DNA of 13,685 bases from Saprospiraceae bacterium. Its GTDB lineage: Bacteria; Bacteroidota; Bacteroidia; Chitinophagales; Saprospiraceae. Below are positions 7,687 to 13,105 of the stretch, in pieces. Numbering within the stretch: position 1 is the stretch's first letter; each line of letters opens with the position of its first letter. The stretch is taken from contig JADKAS010000026.1 in assembly GCA_016715245.1 (NCBI GenBank), forward strand, positions 1 through 13,685. Direction: 5' to 3'. The position numbers and the translations under genes were made by a program. The notes beneath the pieces were generated by a model, which was not told the DNA's origin, did not search any database, and worked only from the letters and a program-made list of their open reading frames with translations.

Positions 7687-7837
7687 TTAACTTTTTATTA
7701 TTTCAGATGCTTGTTTTATTCGCTCCATTATTTCAGATGCTTGTTTTATTCGTTCGTAAATCTTTTTACGCCTTTCTGCTTGCTCTTTTGATTCATATTT
7801 TTTTGGATCAAATATTAGTTTTTCTATTTTTACTCAT
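7687..7837 (-). CDS. Small coiled-coil-like protein, 49 aa, frame broken near the start
   Basis: The ATG at 7837 overlaps the TGA of the gene upstream (ATGA), so the start is well supported, but the literal frame stops after nine codons. Removing one A from the A5 run (plus strand T5, 7827-7831) gives a continuous 49-residue protein beginning M-S-K-I-E-K-L-I-F-D and ending at the TAA at 7687. The rest is charged and helical, and its last 20 residues are a ten-residue duplication (E-R-I-K-Q-A-S-E-I-M/I) encoded by a 30-bp tandem repeat. A homopolymer read error is the simplest explanation; a real inactivating mutation is possible. No family recognised. Confidence 0.5.
7697..7756. repeat. 30-bp tandem direct repeat, two copies, inside a small gene
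   Basis: The units 7697-7726 and 7727-7756 match at 28 of 30 positions and differ only in the last six bases (CGCTCC versus CGTTCG). The length is a multiple of three, so the protein frame is kept and ten residues are repeated. It looks like a recent slippage duplication. Confidence 0.95.
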
Positions 7838-8070
7838 TTAACTAAATATTTTTTATGCCTGAATGACCATTCTATTTTCCCCTGCCTTTCTAAAATTGAA
7901 ATACGTTTTTTCACTTCATATCTGATTTCTGTTTCGCATAATTCTGATAACTCACTATACGTAATGAATCTATTTTGAACCTTTCTACTTCCTTTTGATT
8001 CGTACAACTCAATCACTTCTCTGGATTCAACTTTTGTTTTAATCCTGGTGTAAAATTCTGTTGCGCTCAT
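7834..8070 (-). CDS. Small protein, possible winged-helix fold, 78 aa
   Basis: A basic/acidic mixed helical protein. Residues 35-55 (F-I-T-Y-S-E-L-S-E-L, then I-R-Y-E-V-K-K-R-I-S) fit a helix-turn-helix pattern. They are followed by L-E-R-Q-G-K-I-E-W-S-F-R-H-K-K-Y, which fits a beta-hairpin wing, so a small winged-helix DNA-binding protein is plausible. This is a fold guess from pattern only. The ATG overlaps the TGA of the 35-aa membrane peptide gene and its own TGA overlaps the next ATG, so it lies in the middle of a translationally coupled chain. If it is a regulator, there is no operator nearby that I can tie to it. Confidence 0.6.
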   Translation of the reverse strand: MSATEFYTRIKTKVESREVIELYESKGSRKVQNRFITYSELSELCETEIRYEVKKRISILERQGKIEWSFRHKKYLVK

Positions 8071-8174
8071 GATAGTATCATTGTACTAACAAAAATAACA
8101 GTCGCTCCTAATGCAATGATTATCAATAACAACAATCTGAATTCTCTAAATTCTTCTTGATCTTCTTCTTTCAT
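8067..8174 (-). CDS. Tiny single-span membrane protein, 35 aa
   Basis: The ORF begins M-K-E-E-D-Q-E-E-F-R-E-F-R, an acidic cytoplasm-facing head, and continues as one hydrophobic helix of about 20 residues (L-L-L-L-I-I-I-A-L-G-A and V-I-F-V) to the stop. Both ends overlap neighbours by ATGA: the ATG sits on the TGA of the DUF4258-like gene, and the TGA sits on the ATG of the winged-helix-like gene. Such exact packing at both ends argues strongly that it is translated. Its size and single span would fit a holin partner, a small inhibitor or a membrane anchor, but the sequence does not decide between these. Confidence 0.65.
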   Translation of the reverse strand: MKEEDQEEFREFRLLLLIIIALGATVIFVSTMILS

Positions 8175-8446
8175 TTTCGTTTTCTGTTTCCTGTTGGTGA
8201 AAAATAATTACTAAACTTATAAGCTGTTAAAATTACAACATCGTCCACGCTATGCAATCCAATGTAAATATAACAATCATGTTCTGTTTTGTGAATAAAT
8301 GCACATTTTCGGGGCTTTAACCTTCGACCAATGTTTAATTGCTTTATGTCTTTATCTGTTGCTTTTTTTACCCTTACCTTTGTTGGATCAGGACAACCCC
8401 TTAACTCAATTCTTTGCTTTGCGTGTTCAGTCAGGATTATTGCCAT
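8171..8446 (-). CDS. DUF4258-like small protein, 91 aa
   Basis: The N-terminus I-I-L-T-E-H-A-K-Q-R-I-E-L-R-G matches the helix typical of DUF4258 and related RelE/ParE-fold small proteins (HA-x-x-R-hydrophobic-x-x-R-G). It is followed by beta-strand-like segments (D-C-Y-I-Y-I-G and V-V-I-L-T-A-Y) and a basic tail. RelE-fold proteins include RNA-cleaving toxins, but many phage versions have no shown toxicity, and no antitoxin partner is recognisable next to it. It overlaps the 58-aa ORF upstream by ten bases and the 35-aa membrane ORF downstream by ATGA. Family assignment by motif only; function open. Confidence 0.5.
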   Translation of the reverse strand: MAIILTEHAKQRIELRGCPDPTKVRVKKATDKDIKQLNIGRRLKPRKCAFIHKTEHDCYIYIGLHSVDDVVILTAYKFSNYFSPTGNRKRK

Positions 8447-8613
8447 ATGTTAATTCTTTCGGTTATGAAGTATAGGTTTTGGTTTGTGTATATGATTCTC
8501 TTAAAACAATCCTCTAACACTTCAAATGTTGCCCTTACTACAAATCGTTGACCGTCCATTACATCATATAATTTTCCTTCTATTAATTTATCAATCTTGA
8601 TTTGTTCCCACAT
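8437..8613 (-). CDS. Small hypothetical protein, 58 aa
   Basis: ATG at 8613 opens a 58-residue frame starting M-W-E-Q-I-K-I-D-K-L and ending I-N-I-W-Q. Segments such as L-Y-D-V-M-D-G-Q-R-F-V-V-R-A look like a small beta-rich domain. The stop lies ten bases inside the DUF4258-like gene, in keeping with the compact packing here. An internal Met at residue 19 is an alternative start. I do not recognise the family. It overlaps the end of the weak 40-aa ORF upstream by about 31 bases, so those two cannot both be fully right as drawn. Confidence 0.5.
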   Translation of the reverse strand: MWEQIKIDKLIEGKLYDVMDGQRFVVRATFEVLEDCFKRIIYTNQNLYFITERINIWQ

Positions 8614-8706
8614 TGGTAAGTGATTTTATCATTTGCATCCGTTTCAATCTTAATGGGTCGTGTTCTGTCCTTAGTCTTTCCTCCTTTGACTATAAGATCT
8701 ATTCAT
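8583..8706 (-). CDS. Possible tiny gene, 40 aa, frame broken after the start
   Basis: The ATG at 8706 gives only eleven codons as read. Dropping one A of the AA after the ATG yields a 40-residue reading (M-I-D-L-I-V-K-G-G-K-T-K, then P-I-K-I-E-T-D-A-N-D) that fills most of the gap between the membrane-protein gene and the 58-aa ORF. The composition looks protein-like, but the repair is in a run of only two A, so it is weaker than the other frame repairs in this window. The AAAGGAGG inside it encodes K-G-G and is not placed to act as a ribosome site. Treat as tentative. Confidence 0.25.
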
Positions 8707-8739
8707 TTAAAAATACTTAAGCGTGTTCTCTCTGTTGTC

Positions 8740-9024
8740 CTATTTAAACCATTTATGAACAACAAAATAAACAACTACAATCGTTGTAGGTACTGAAATA
8801 AGACATTCAACACCATGACCTTTTATAATGTAATAAATTGAACTCCAGAGTGCTATCTGTCCGCCCAAACAATAAGGACAAAGTAATATCTTTTTAAGTG
8901 TTGGATGTTTGATATTTAGGTATACATATCTTGCCCATTCTTGAAGTAGCTCCCCCTGCCTTATCATTATTTGATATGCTATTGCAATGATTGAAGCAAA
9001 AAATATTATTTTAAGTGTAATCAT
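8740..9024 (-). CDS. Small membrane protein with CPYC motif, 94 aa
   Basis: Three hydrophobic stretches are visible: about 4-20, 55-68 and 75-90. Between the first two, a basic loop ends in L-L-C-P-Y-C-L-G-G-Q, with Cys at 49 and 52. A CxxC next to a membrane span followed by G-Q and a Trp resembles small membrane proteins I recall from Bacteroidota phages and prophages, whose function is unknown. The CPYC sequence is also the active-site type of glutaredoxins, but nothing else of that fold is present, so metal binding or a structural role is as likely as redox activity. The ATG overlaps the TGA of the 56-aa ORF upstream (ATGA). It is not clearly a holin. Confidence 0.6.
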   Translation of the reverse strand: MITLKIIFFASIIAIAYQIMIRQGELLQEWARYVYLNIKHPTLKKILLCPYCLGGQIALWSSIYYIIKGHGVECLISVPTTIVVVYFVVHKWFK

Positions 9025-9191
9025 GTGAATTTATTTAAGTTTGTTTTGTCCGCTAATTGACTGTAAACCATTTCAGTCGTTTTATAATCTTCAATATCTT
9101 TTGATACATGGTACATTAATTTTGCAATTATTATCGCATGATCTAAGTTTTGTTTTTTTAGTTTCTGAATTTGGTATAGAACCAGCAACAA
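9021..9191 (-). CDS. Small helical protein, about 56 aa, start uncertain
   Basis: The frame is open from a TGA upstream to a TGA that overlaps the ATG of the CPYC membrane protein. It reads as one helical protein with L-L-V-L-Y-Q-I-Q-K-L-K-K-Q, then H-A-I-I-I-A-K-L-M-Y, then D-I-E-D-Y-K. The only in-frame starts are two adjacent TTG codons at 9191-9186. An ATG at 9207 lies in another frame and would join this one after a one-base deletion; given the other frame breaks in this window, that may be the true start. No family recognised. Confidence 0.5.
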   Translation of the reverse strand: MLLVLYQIQKLKKQNLDHAIIIAKLMYHVSKDIEDYKTTEMVYSQLADKTNLNKFT

Positions 9192-9236
9192 GTTAGCACA
9201 ACGACATCACTGTTAAAATTCTAACATACTGGTTCT
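9178..9236. repeat. Nested inverted repeats around the end of the 157-aa gene
   Basis: Outer arms AGAACCAG (9178-9185) and CTGGTTCT (9229-9236) are perfect complements, and inner arms GTTAG (9192-9196) and CTAAC (9221-9225) are nested inside. Together they could form a long interrupted stem-loop in mRNA over the stop codon of the 157-aa gene and the start region of the next ORF. No T run follows, so it is not a standard terminator. Confidence 0.4.
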
Positions 9237-9694
9237 AATAAGTCAATGTTCTCACAACTTGCATACGCCTTGAAAGGAACTATGATTGTTGCCATCTCTT
9301 GAAATGAATACTTTTCAGAACTGATCTGCAGAATCCTTACATCTTTGTATTGTCGCTTCAATAGTCCGATTAACTTCATTGGTATTTCGTAGGTCGCATT
9401 AATCCTGCCTATCTTTTTTGGATTAATAAAAACATTTATTGCCATTTCAACCACAAAAACACCTTTTATGTCCCTGTAATCAGTGAATGACCTTATGTAA
9501 GAATACCCGGAACTCTTAACGTTATCATTTATCGAATACACGTTTGTTTCTTTGGAACTGTTAACGCTCAATGGCTTTATTCCGTATGGCACTTCTTTGT
9601 CTGTTTTATTTATGCACCAATCACCCCAAAGCTCAATCAATCCTGAATCGGTTATTATGGTTGATACTGCATCAAAGTTTTCCTGTATTGTCAT
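9221..9694 (-). CDS. Conserved phage protein, tail-terminator or connector candidate, 157 aa
   Basis: A soluble alpha/beta protein: an N-terminal helix (T-I-Q-E-N-F-D-A-V-S), a strand with Y-S-Y-I-R-S-F-T-D-Y-R-D, V-V-E-M-A-I-N-V-F-I-N-P, a long helix Y-E-I-P-M-K-L-I-G-L-L-K, and a last strand region with S-S-E-K-Y-S-F-Q-E-M-A. Central strands flanking one helix, at this length and just downstream of a virion-morphogenesis-like gene, fit tail-terminator or minor-tail proteins that close the tail tube at the head end. I recognise the sequence type as common in Bacteroidota phages but cannot name a characterised homologue. The ATG at 9694 overlaps the TGA of the gene upstream (ATGA). Confidence 0.5.
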   Translation of the reverse strand: MTIQENFDAVSTIITDSGLIELWGDWCINKTDKEVPYGIKPLSVNSSKETNVYSINDNVKSSGYSYIRSFTDYRDIKGVFVVEMAINVFINPKKIGRINATYEIPMKLIGLLKRQYKDVRILQISSEKYSFQEMATIIVPFKAYASCENIDLLEPVC

Positions 9695-10083
9695 TTAAAA
9701 GGTTTTAAATTTACTTTCCAATCTTGTATGAATCCGTTTGAATCAATATCCATAATTACATAATCACCGTAACCGTTTTCTTTCGGACACATCATATCTA
9801 TTACATATCCGTATATTCCAACGATAATGTTATTGTCTTTATCTAATAAATAAAACTCATTGTCATCGCATGATTTAAAATGAATCGAAGCATTTTTTCC
9901 TTCTTGCCAGTTTATTATTTTGCCAGTTTGCAATTCAATTATAGGAATCCAATTGTCACCACTTCTACAAGGTATTAAATTATCTGAATCTTCCCAATCT
10001 GAATCTTCCCAATGTCTTACTCCTATTCTGGCTTTAAGATATATTACATCAAATGTTTGCTTAATCTTTTTTGTAAATTTCAT
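9691..10083 (-). CDS. Conserved phage protein with WEDSD duplication, 130 aa
   Basis: Begins M-K-F-T-K-K-I-K-Q-T-F-D-V and has I-P-I-I-E-L-Q-T-G-K-I-I-N-W in the middle and M-C-P-K-E-N-G-Y-G-D-Y-V-I-M-D-I-D near the end. I recall this as a widespread phage and prophage protein of unknown function, seen among structural and replication genes alike. It is soluble, acidic in the N-terminal third and beta-rich. Residues W-E-D-S-D occur twice in a row near residue 25-35 through an in-frame 15-bp duplication. Its TGA overlaps the ATG of the 157-aa gene. Recognition is by memory of conserved segments; function is unknown. Confidence 0.7.
   Translation of the reverse strand: MKFTKKIKQTFDVIYLKARIGVRHWEDSDWEDSDNLIPCRSGDNWIPIIELQTGKIINWQEGKNASIHFKSCDDNEFYLLDKDNNIIVGIYGYVIDMMCPKENGYGDYVIMDIDSNGFIQDWKVNLKPFK
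9983..10012. repeat. 15-bp perfect tandem duplication in the WEDSD gene
   Basis: Two identical 15-bp units (9983-9997 and 9998-10012) lie back to back and encode W-E-D-S-D twice. The unit keeps frame. Perfect identity suggests a recent slippage event. Confidence 0.95.
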
Positions 10084-10088
10084 TTTTA

Positions 10089-10211
10089 TTAATTTTTAAA
10101 AGGTAAATTATTACTAACGTAATCAATATTTGCGCTCCCACAATCAAAGCAAAACATGCCGCCAACAAATAAACAATTGCAATCATAACATACTTTAATT
10201 AAATTGTCCAT
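10089..10211 (-). CDS. Tiny zinc-ribbon protein, 40 aa
   Basis: ATG at 10211 opens a 40-residue frame with C-Y-D-C-N-C near the N-terminus and C-F-D-C-G-S about ten residues later, a CxxC...CxxCG zinc ribbon that is almost the whole protein. It overlaps the 45-aa gene upstream by 17 bases and ends in tandem TAA codons two bases before the WEDSD gene. The regular cysteine spacing and tight packing argue that it is real. Stand-alone ribbons of this size are often adaptors for nucleic-acid or protein binding; nothing here identifies the partner. Confidence 0.6.
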   Translation of the reverse strand: MDNLIKVCYDCNCLFVGGMFCFDCGSANIDYVSNNLPFKN

Positions 10212-10332
10212 ATATTAAATATTGCTTAACACCTTCATTTGTTTTGACGTGCTCAATCTTTGCAGGTATCATTATTCCGCCTTTAGTGTAATCTTTTACA
10301 CTAACATGTTCTACTTTGATTAATTCATTCAT
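10195..10332 (-). CDS. Small hypothetical protein, 45 aa
   Basis: ATG at 10332 lies three bases after the TAA of the virion-morphogenesis-like gene. The 45-residue product reads M-N-E-L-I-K-V-E-H-V, then G-G-I-M-I-P-A-K-I-E, and ends I-Y-G-Q-F-N. Alternating polar and hydrophobic residues suggest a small beta-rich domain. The stop is inside the next ORF (zinc ribbon), a typical phage overlap. No family recognised. Confidence 0.5.
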   Translation of the reverse strand: MNELIKVEHVSVKDYTKGGIMIPAKIEHVKTNEGVKQYLIYGQFN

Positions 10333-10335
10333 TTT

Positions 10336-10881
10336 TTATTGATTTAAAAGTTCATTAATACGTTCCTTATTCAAATCAGCTAACAAATCTCTTTCTTCTT
10401 TGCCAAAAGCCAAAATATTAACCTTTACAATTCGGCTATTGTTATCAACCTTCATTTTAGTTCTTGGGTCTTTAGGTCTTATCTCTACAATCGTTTTAAA
10501 CTCATCATGGTAAGCAACAACCTGCTCAATTGATTGAAGCATGTTATTATCTACATTATGAGTCCTTATATCTGTGCGCCTTCCATATGCAGCCCTGAAC
10601 GCTCTATACGAACCATTGTTTTTTCCTGCATTAGCATCACTTTTAAATTTCTTAACTACTTCGGATTTATAATAATTGCCTGGTATTAATTTATGGGCAA
10701 TAAATGATTCAGAATACTTTGGAAACTTTTCACCCCTTGCATTAACACCCTTATTTACTAACCTATCTTGAGTTAGTGCATGAGCATCATGTGCATAGAT
10801 TAACGCTAACTTTTGCCTTTGCTCTGGAAGTTCCTTTGCAATGGAAGTATATTTGTTTATAAGGTCTCTTAATCCACCCAT
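10336..10881 (-). CDS. Virion-morphogenesis (tail completion)-like protein, 181 aa
   Basis: A basic, largely helical protein. The N-terminal helix I-N-K-Y-T-S-I-A-K-E-L-P and the segment A-Y-G-R-R-T-D-I-R-T, followed by N-N-M-L-Q-S-I-E-Q-V-V, fit the general layout of phage virion-morphogenesis/HK97 gp10-like tail-completion proteins. In those, a G/R-x-T-D helix region is followed by an M-L/M-x-S-I strand start. Such proteins sit at the head-tail joint. The C-terminal F-G-K-E-E-R-D-L-L and basic helix are also in keeping. It lies between the packaging genes and a tail-terminator-like gene, which supports a connector role. No profile search was possible; ATG at 10881 is eight bases after the TAA of the 56-aa gene. 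Confidence 0.55.
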   Translation of the reverse strand: MGGLRDLINKYTSIAKELPEQRQKLALIYAHDAHALTQDRLVNKGVNARGEKFPKYSESFIAHKLIPGNYYKSEVVKKFKSDANAGKNNGSYRAFRAAYGRRTDIRTHNVDNNMLQSIEQVVAYHDEFKTIVEIRPKDPRTKMKVDNNSRIVKVNILAFGKEERDLLADLNKERINELLNQ

Positions 10882-10888
10882 TTGATTA

Positions 10889-11059
10889 TTAATCCCATTT
10901 CTTAATGTATTTAAAGCATTCTAAATTCCCTACTCTTCCATCGTTTGTTTTCGTAAATGCAACTCTATGTAAGTCATCTTGTGGAAAACAATAAAAAGCA
11001 AGCGACCAACTTAAACGATCATGACTTACCAATACTATTTCGTTTTGTTCAAATGTCAT
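10889..11059 (-). CDS. Small hypothetical protein, 56 aa, first gene after terL
   Basis: ATG at 11059 starts a 56-residue protein reading M-T-F-E-Q-N-E-I-V-L-V, then L-A-F-Y-C-F-P-Q-D-D-L-H-R-V-A-F and G-N-L-E-C-F-K-Y-I-K-K-W-D. It looks like a compact alpha/beta domain with two cysteines. It is the first ORF behind the promoter candidate at 11112-11138, so it would lead the structural transcript. No family recognised. Confidence 0.55.
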   Translation of the reverse strand: MTFEQNEIVLVSHDRLSWSLAFYCFPQDDLHRVAFTKTNDGRVGNLECFKYIKKWD

Positions 11060-11111
11060 TACAAAAAAGGTTCAATTTTAGCCTTTAAAACTTCGCTTAT
11101 GTAAACCGATA

Positions 11112-11138
11112 CAAATATAAAACATTAATTTGATACAA
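11112..11138 (-). promoter_or_regulatory. Bacteroidota-type promoter candidate between terL and the structural genes
   Basis: On the minus strand TATATTTG (11112-11119) matches the TAnnTTTG -7 box of Bacteroidota primary sigma promoters, with TTG at 11136-11138 sixteen bases upstream (usual spacing about 17-23, so slightly short). It lies in the about 100-base gap between terL and the 56-aa gene, one of the few long gaps in this window, which fits a separate structural transcript. Confidence 0.45.
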
Positions 11139-11160
11139 TGAAATATATTTTAATATAGTT

Positions 11161-12437
11161 TTAAAAAAGTTGTGGCGAACCAACAGCTTCACTAAATGAT
11201 ACCTTTTTGGTCAACCGATTAAACCCGTATCTCATTCCATCTAATAAGTGATTATACTTATCAATTGGTATCGATGCCTTTTTATCATTCCACACATAAT
11301 TGTCTAATTCGATTTTATAGTTTGAACTGTCAGGGTCTAAAATTATATCATACTGGTTTATTTCTCTAATGTCATCTTTAATTAAATTCTTAACAGCATT
11401 TTGAATATTAAAGCCTTTACTTTGTACGTTTGTTTTTGTTCTTGGCTCTGAAGTGTCGCAAATTATCAAATCTCTTTTATTGATTCCTGCATTTAATAAA
11501 GCCGTCGGAACATCGTTAATCATTGTACTGTAAATCTTTTCCCGGACATATATTTTTTTACTTCTTGAATCAATCGCAATTTCACCAACTGCCAACGGAT
11601 CAGGATTGTAACCCCAATCTAAATGCAGACACCGCAAAGGTAGTTTATCATTGAATTGTCCGACCACATAATTAAATACCGTTCCGTCGGCTCTCTCCTT
11701 CCATCCACCAATATAATTGTAATAATAATGTGTTTTGTATTTTGCGCCTTTTTCTTTTAGTTCTCGTTTTTCAGCTTCTAATTTATATGTTTCCGCTTTT
11801 TCTAAAAACGTTTCATTAAGGTAGTTTAAATCTTTAGCGATGTGGTATGTTGTATGAATGTGTTCGACGTTATCCATGTTTGAAACAGTCACATCATAAC
11901 CATATCTGTTTATTACTTTGTTTTTTGGCTCAATCCATCGCTTATAAATAAAATGTTCCCTGGTTGTTGGGTTTTGAATCCATATAATACGGTTTTGAAC
12001 TCCAACAGCCCTTACACTGTCATCTATTGCGTCAAATGCCTTTTCATCTACAAAATCTTCGCCTTCTTCAATTAATACGGTTGTTATTCCTGCTAATGAT
12101 TTAAGGTTGGCAGTTTGGTTTCCTGAAGATGTTTTTATTCCGGAAAACAAAATAAAAGAACCTGAATGTTTGTTTATGATCTTTGTTCCTGTTATCTCAA
12201 AGTCTGATTCAACATTAAGTCTTTCAAGTGCGCTTTTAAATTCAGGTATTACAGATTTTTCAGCACTTGTTAACGTGTATCTTAAAATTAAAATTCCATG
12301 ACCTTTTTCATATGATAGCCTTACTATAAAGTCATGTACCGTTGTGGATTTAAGCGACCCCCTCCCGCCAGTCGCTAAAAATAACGCTTCTTTGATGTGT
12401 ATAAGGGCAAAAACAATTCATTAATCTTTGTAGACAT
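11161..12437 (-). CDS. terL: Terminase large subunit, frame broken just before the P-loop
   Basis: The packaging motor: an N-terminal ATPase drives DNA into the head and a C-terminal RNase H-fold nuclease cuts it. Numbering the repaired 425-aa protein, Walker A is G-G-R-G-S-L-K-S-T at 24-32 and Walker B is V-L-I-E-E at 121-125. Nuclease acids are D274 (L-D-W-G-Y-N-P-D-P), D328 (I-C-D-T-S-E-P-R) and D400 (H-L-L-D-G-M-R-Y-G), as in Terminase_3/PBSX-type enzymes. The ATG at 12437 opens a frame that hits TAG after 20 codons, at R-Y-F. The -1 frame continues with L-A-T-G-G-R-G-S. One extra T in the T5 run (plus-strand A5, 12377-12381), or a -1 slip on T TTT TAG, gives the same protein. Without the first 40 codons the P-loop is lost, so some repair is needed for activity. 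Confidence 0.85.
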
Positions 12438-12454
12438 TGTGAATAAATATTGTT

Positions 12455-12834
12455 TTATTCTTCTTTGCTTTTTACCCATTCAATGACCGGAATGTTTATT
12501 TCTTTTCCGTTTGTGGTGTGGTCGTTGTAGTTTTGTGATAATTGCCGCCTTTCTTCTTCGCTGCAAATAGTTTTAAATAGTGCAATTTGTAATGTTGGAT
12601 TGTCGCTTTCTGCCCATTTTGCTTTTAATGAATGTTTGGTTATTATCTTGTTGTCATCAATTGCCCTTTTAATGGTTTCCAATTTTTCCAACTCGTGATT
12701 ATAAAATGTTGAAACTGTACAACCTTTATAAAATGCAAAAATATCCTGAATACAAAATATGTTTTCATTTTTAATTATTTCAAGTATTTCTTTTCGTATT
12801 TATCTCTTAGTTCTTTGTTGTCTATCACTCTCAT
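12455..12834 (-). CDS. terS: Terminase small subunit, frame broken near codon 15
   Basis: Recognises packaging-site DNA and hands it to TerL. From ATG at 12834 the literal frame stops after 19 codons. Adding one A to the A4 run (plus-strand T4, 12791-12794) joins it to an open frame that runs to TAA at 12455, giving about 126 residues. The joined protein has an N-terminal helix-turn-helix-like part (I-Q-D-I-F-A-F-Y-K-G, then V-S-T-F-Y-N-H) and a C-terminal helical half with S-L-K-A-K-W-A-E-S-D-N-P-T-L-Q-I-A-L-F-K and E-E-R-R-Q-L-S. This S/D-N-P-T-L-Q pattern I associate with Bacteroidota phage TerS. It sits 17 bases before terL, the standard order. The TTG at 12691 that begins the longest intact piece is only internal. 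Confidence 0.7.
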
Positions 12835-12855
12835 ATAAACGAATTTGTTTTCTTT

Positions 12856-13105
12856 TTAAATTATCGCACCTTCTGGTGGTCTAATTTGGCAAAGTTCTAC
12901 TGCTAAATTAAATTGTAATTTGTTAATTTCTTTTTTTACTTCAATCCAATATTCTCGTCGGCTGTCATAATCTGAAAATGTATTCATTATTTCTTCAACC
13001 GCTATTTTTGCACATTGTTTTGCAACTTCATGCCTATCATCTACATATGATGATGCAAGTGGGTAGTATTTATCAAATAACTCTTTAGCCTTTTTTAGTT
13101 GTCAT
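12856..13105 (-). CDS. Small conserved helical protein, 82 aa, frame broken after five codons
   Basis: ATG at 13105 overlaps the TGA of the lipoprotein gene (ATGA), so the start is well placed, but the literal frame ends after six codons. Removing one A from the A6 run (plus-strand T6, 13091-13096) gives an 82-residue protein reading M-T-T-K-K-A-K-E-L-F, then V-A-K-Q-C-A-K-I-A-V-E-E-I-M and Y-W-I-E-V-K-K-E-I-N-K-L. The K-Q-C-A-x-I-A-V-x-E-I core with a later Y-W-x-E-V-K is a pattern I recall from many small Bacteroidota phage and prophage proteins of unknown function. It lies just before terS. Family recalled, not searched. Confidence 0.6.

Noticed and set aside
7687..7837. 30-bp repeat as a CRISPR or att site
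   Set aside because: Two adjacent copies without spacers, in coding sequence, no cas genes or integrase.
8090..8097. TATTTTTG as a TAnnTTTG promoter box inside the 35-aa gene
   Set aside because: Within a coding, coupled stretch and the upstream TTG is only sixteen bases away in AT-rich sequence; likely chance.
8171..8446. Toxin-antitoxin pair built on the DUF4258-like protein
   Set aside because: No recognisable antitoxin next to it and only a motif-level fold match; kept as a family hint only.
8675..8690. AAAGGAGG on the minus strand as a Shine-Dalgarno site
   Set aside because: More than 60 bases from the next ATG and inside a frame where it encodes K-G-G; the host group rarely uses such sites.
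8740..9024. Holin call for the CPYC membrane protein
   Set aside because: No endolysin nearby and the CxxC loop is not a holin feature; evidence is insufficient.
12732..12742. TATTTTTG box inside terS
   Set aside because: No correctly spaced upstream element and inside coding sequence.
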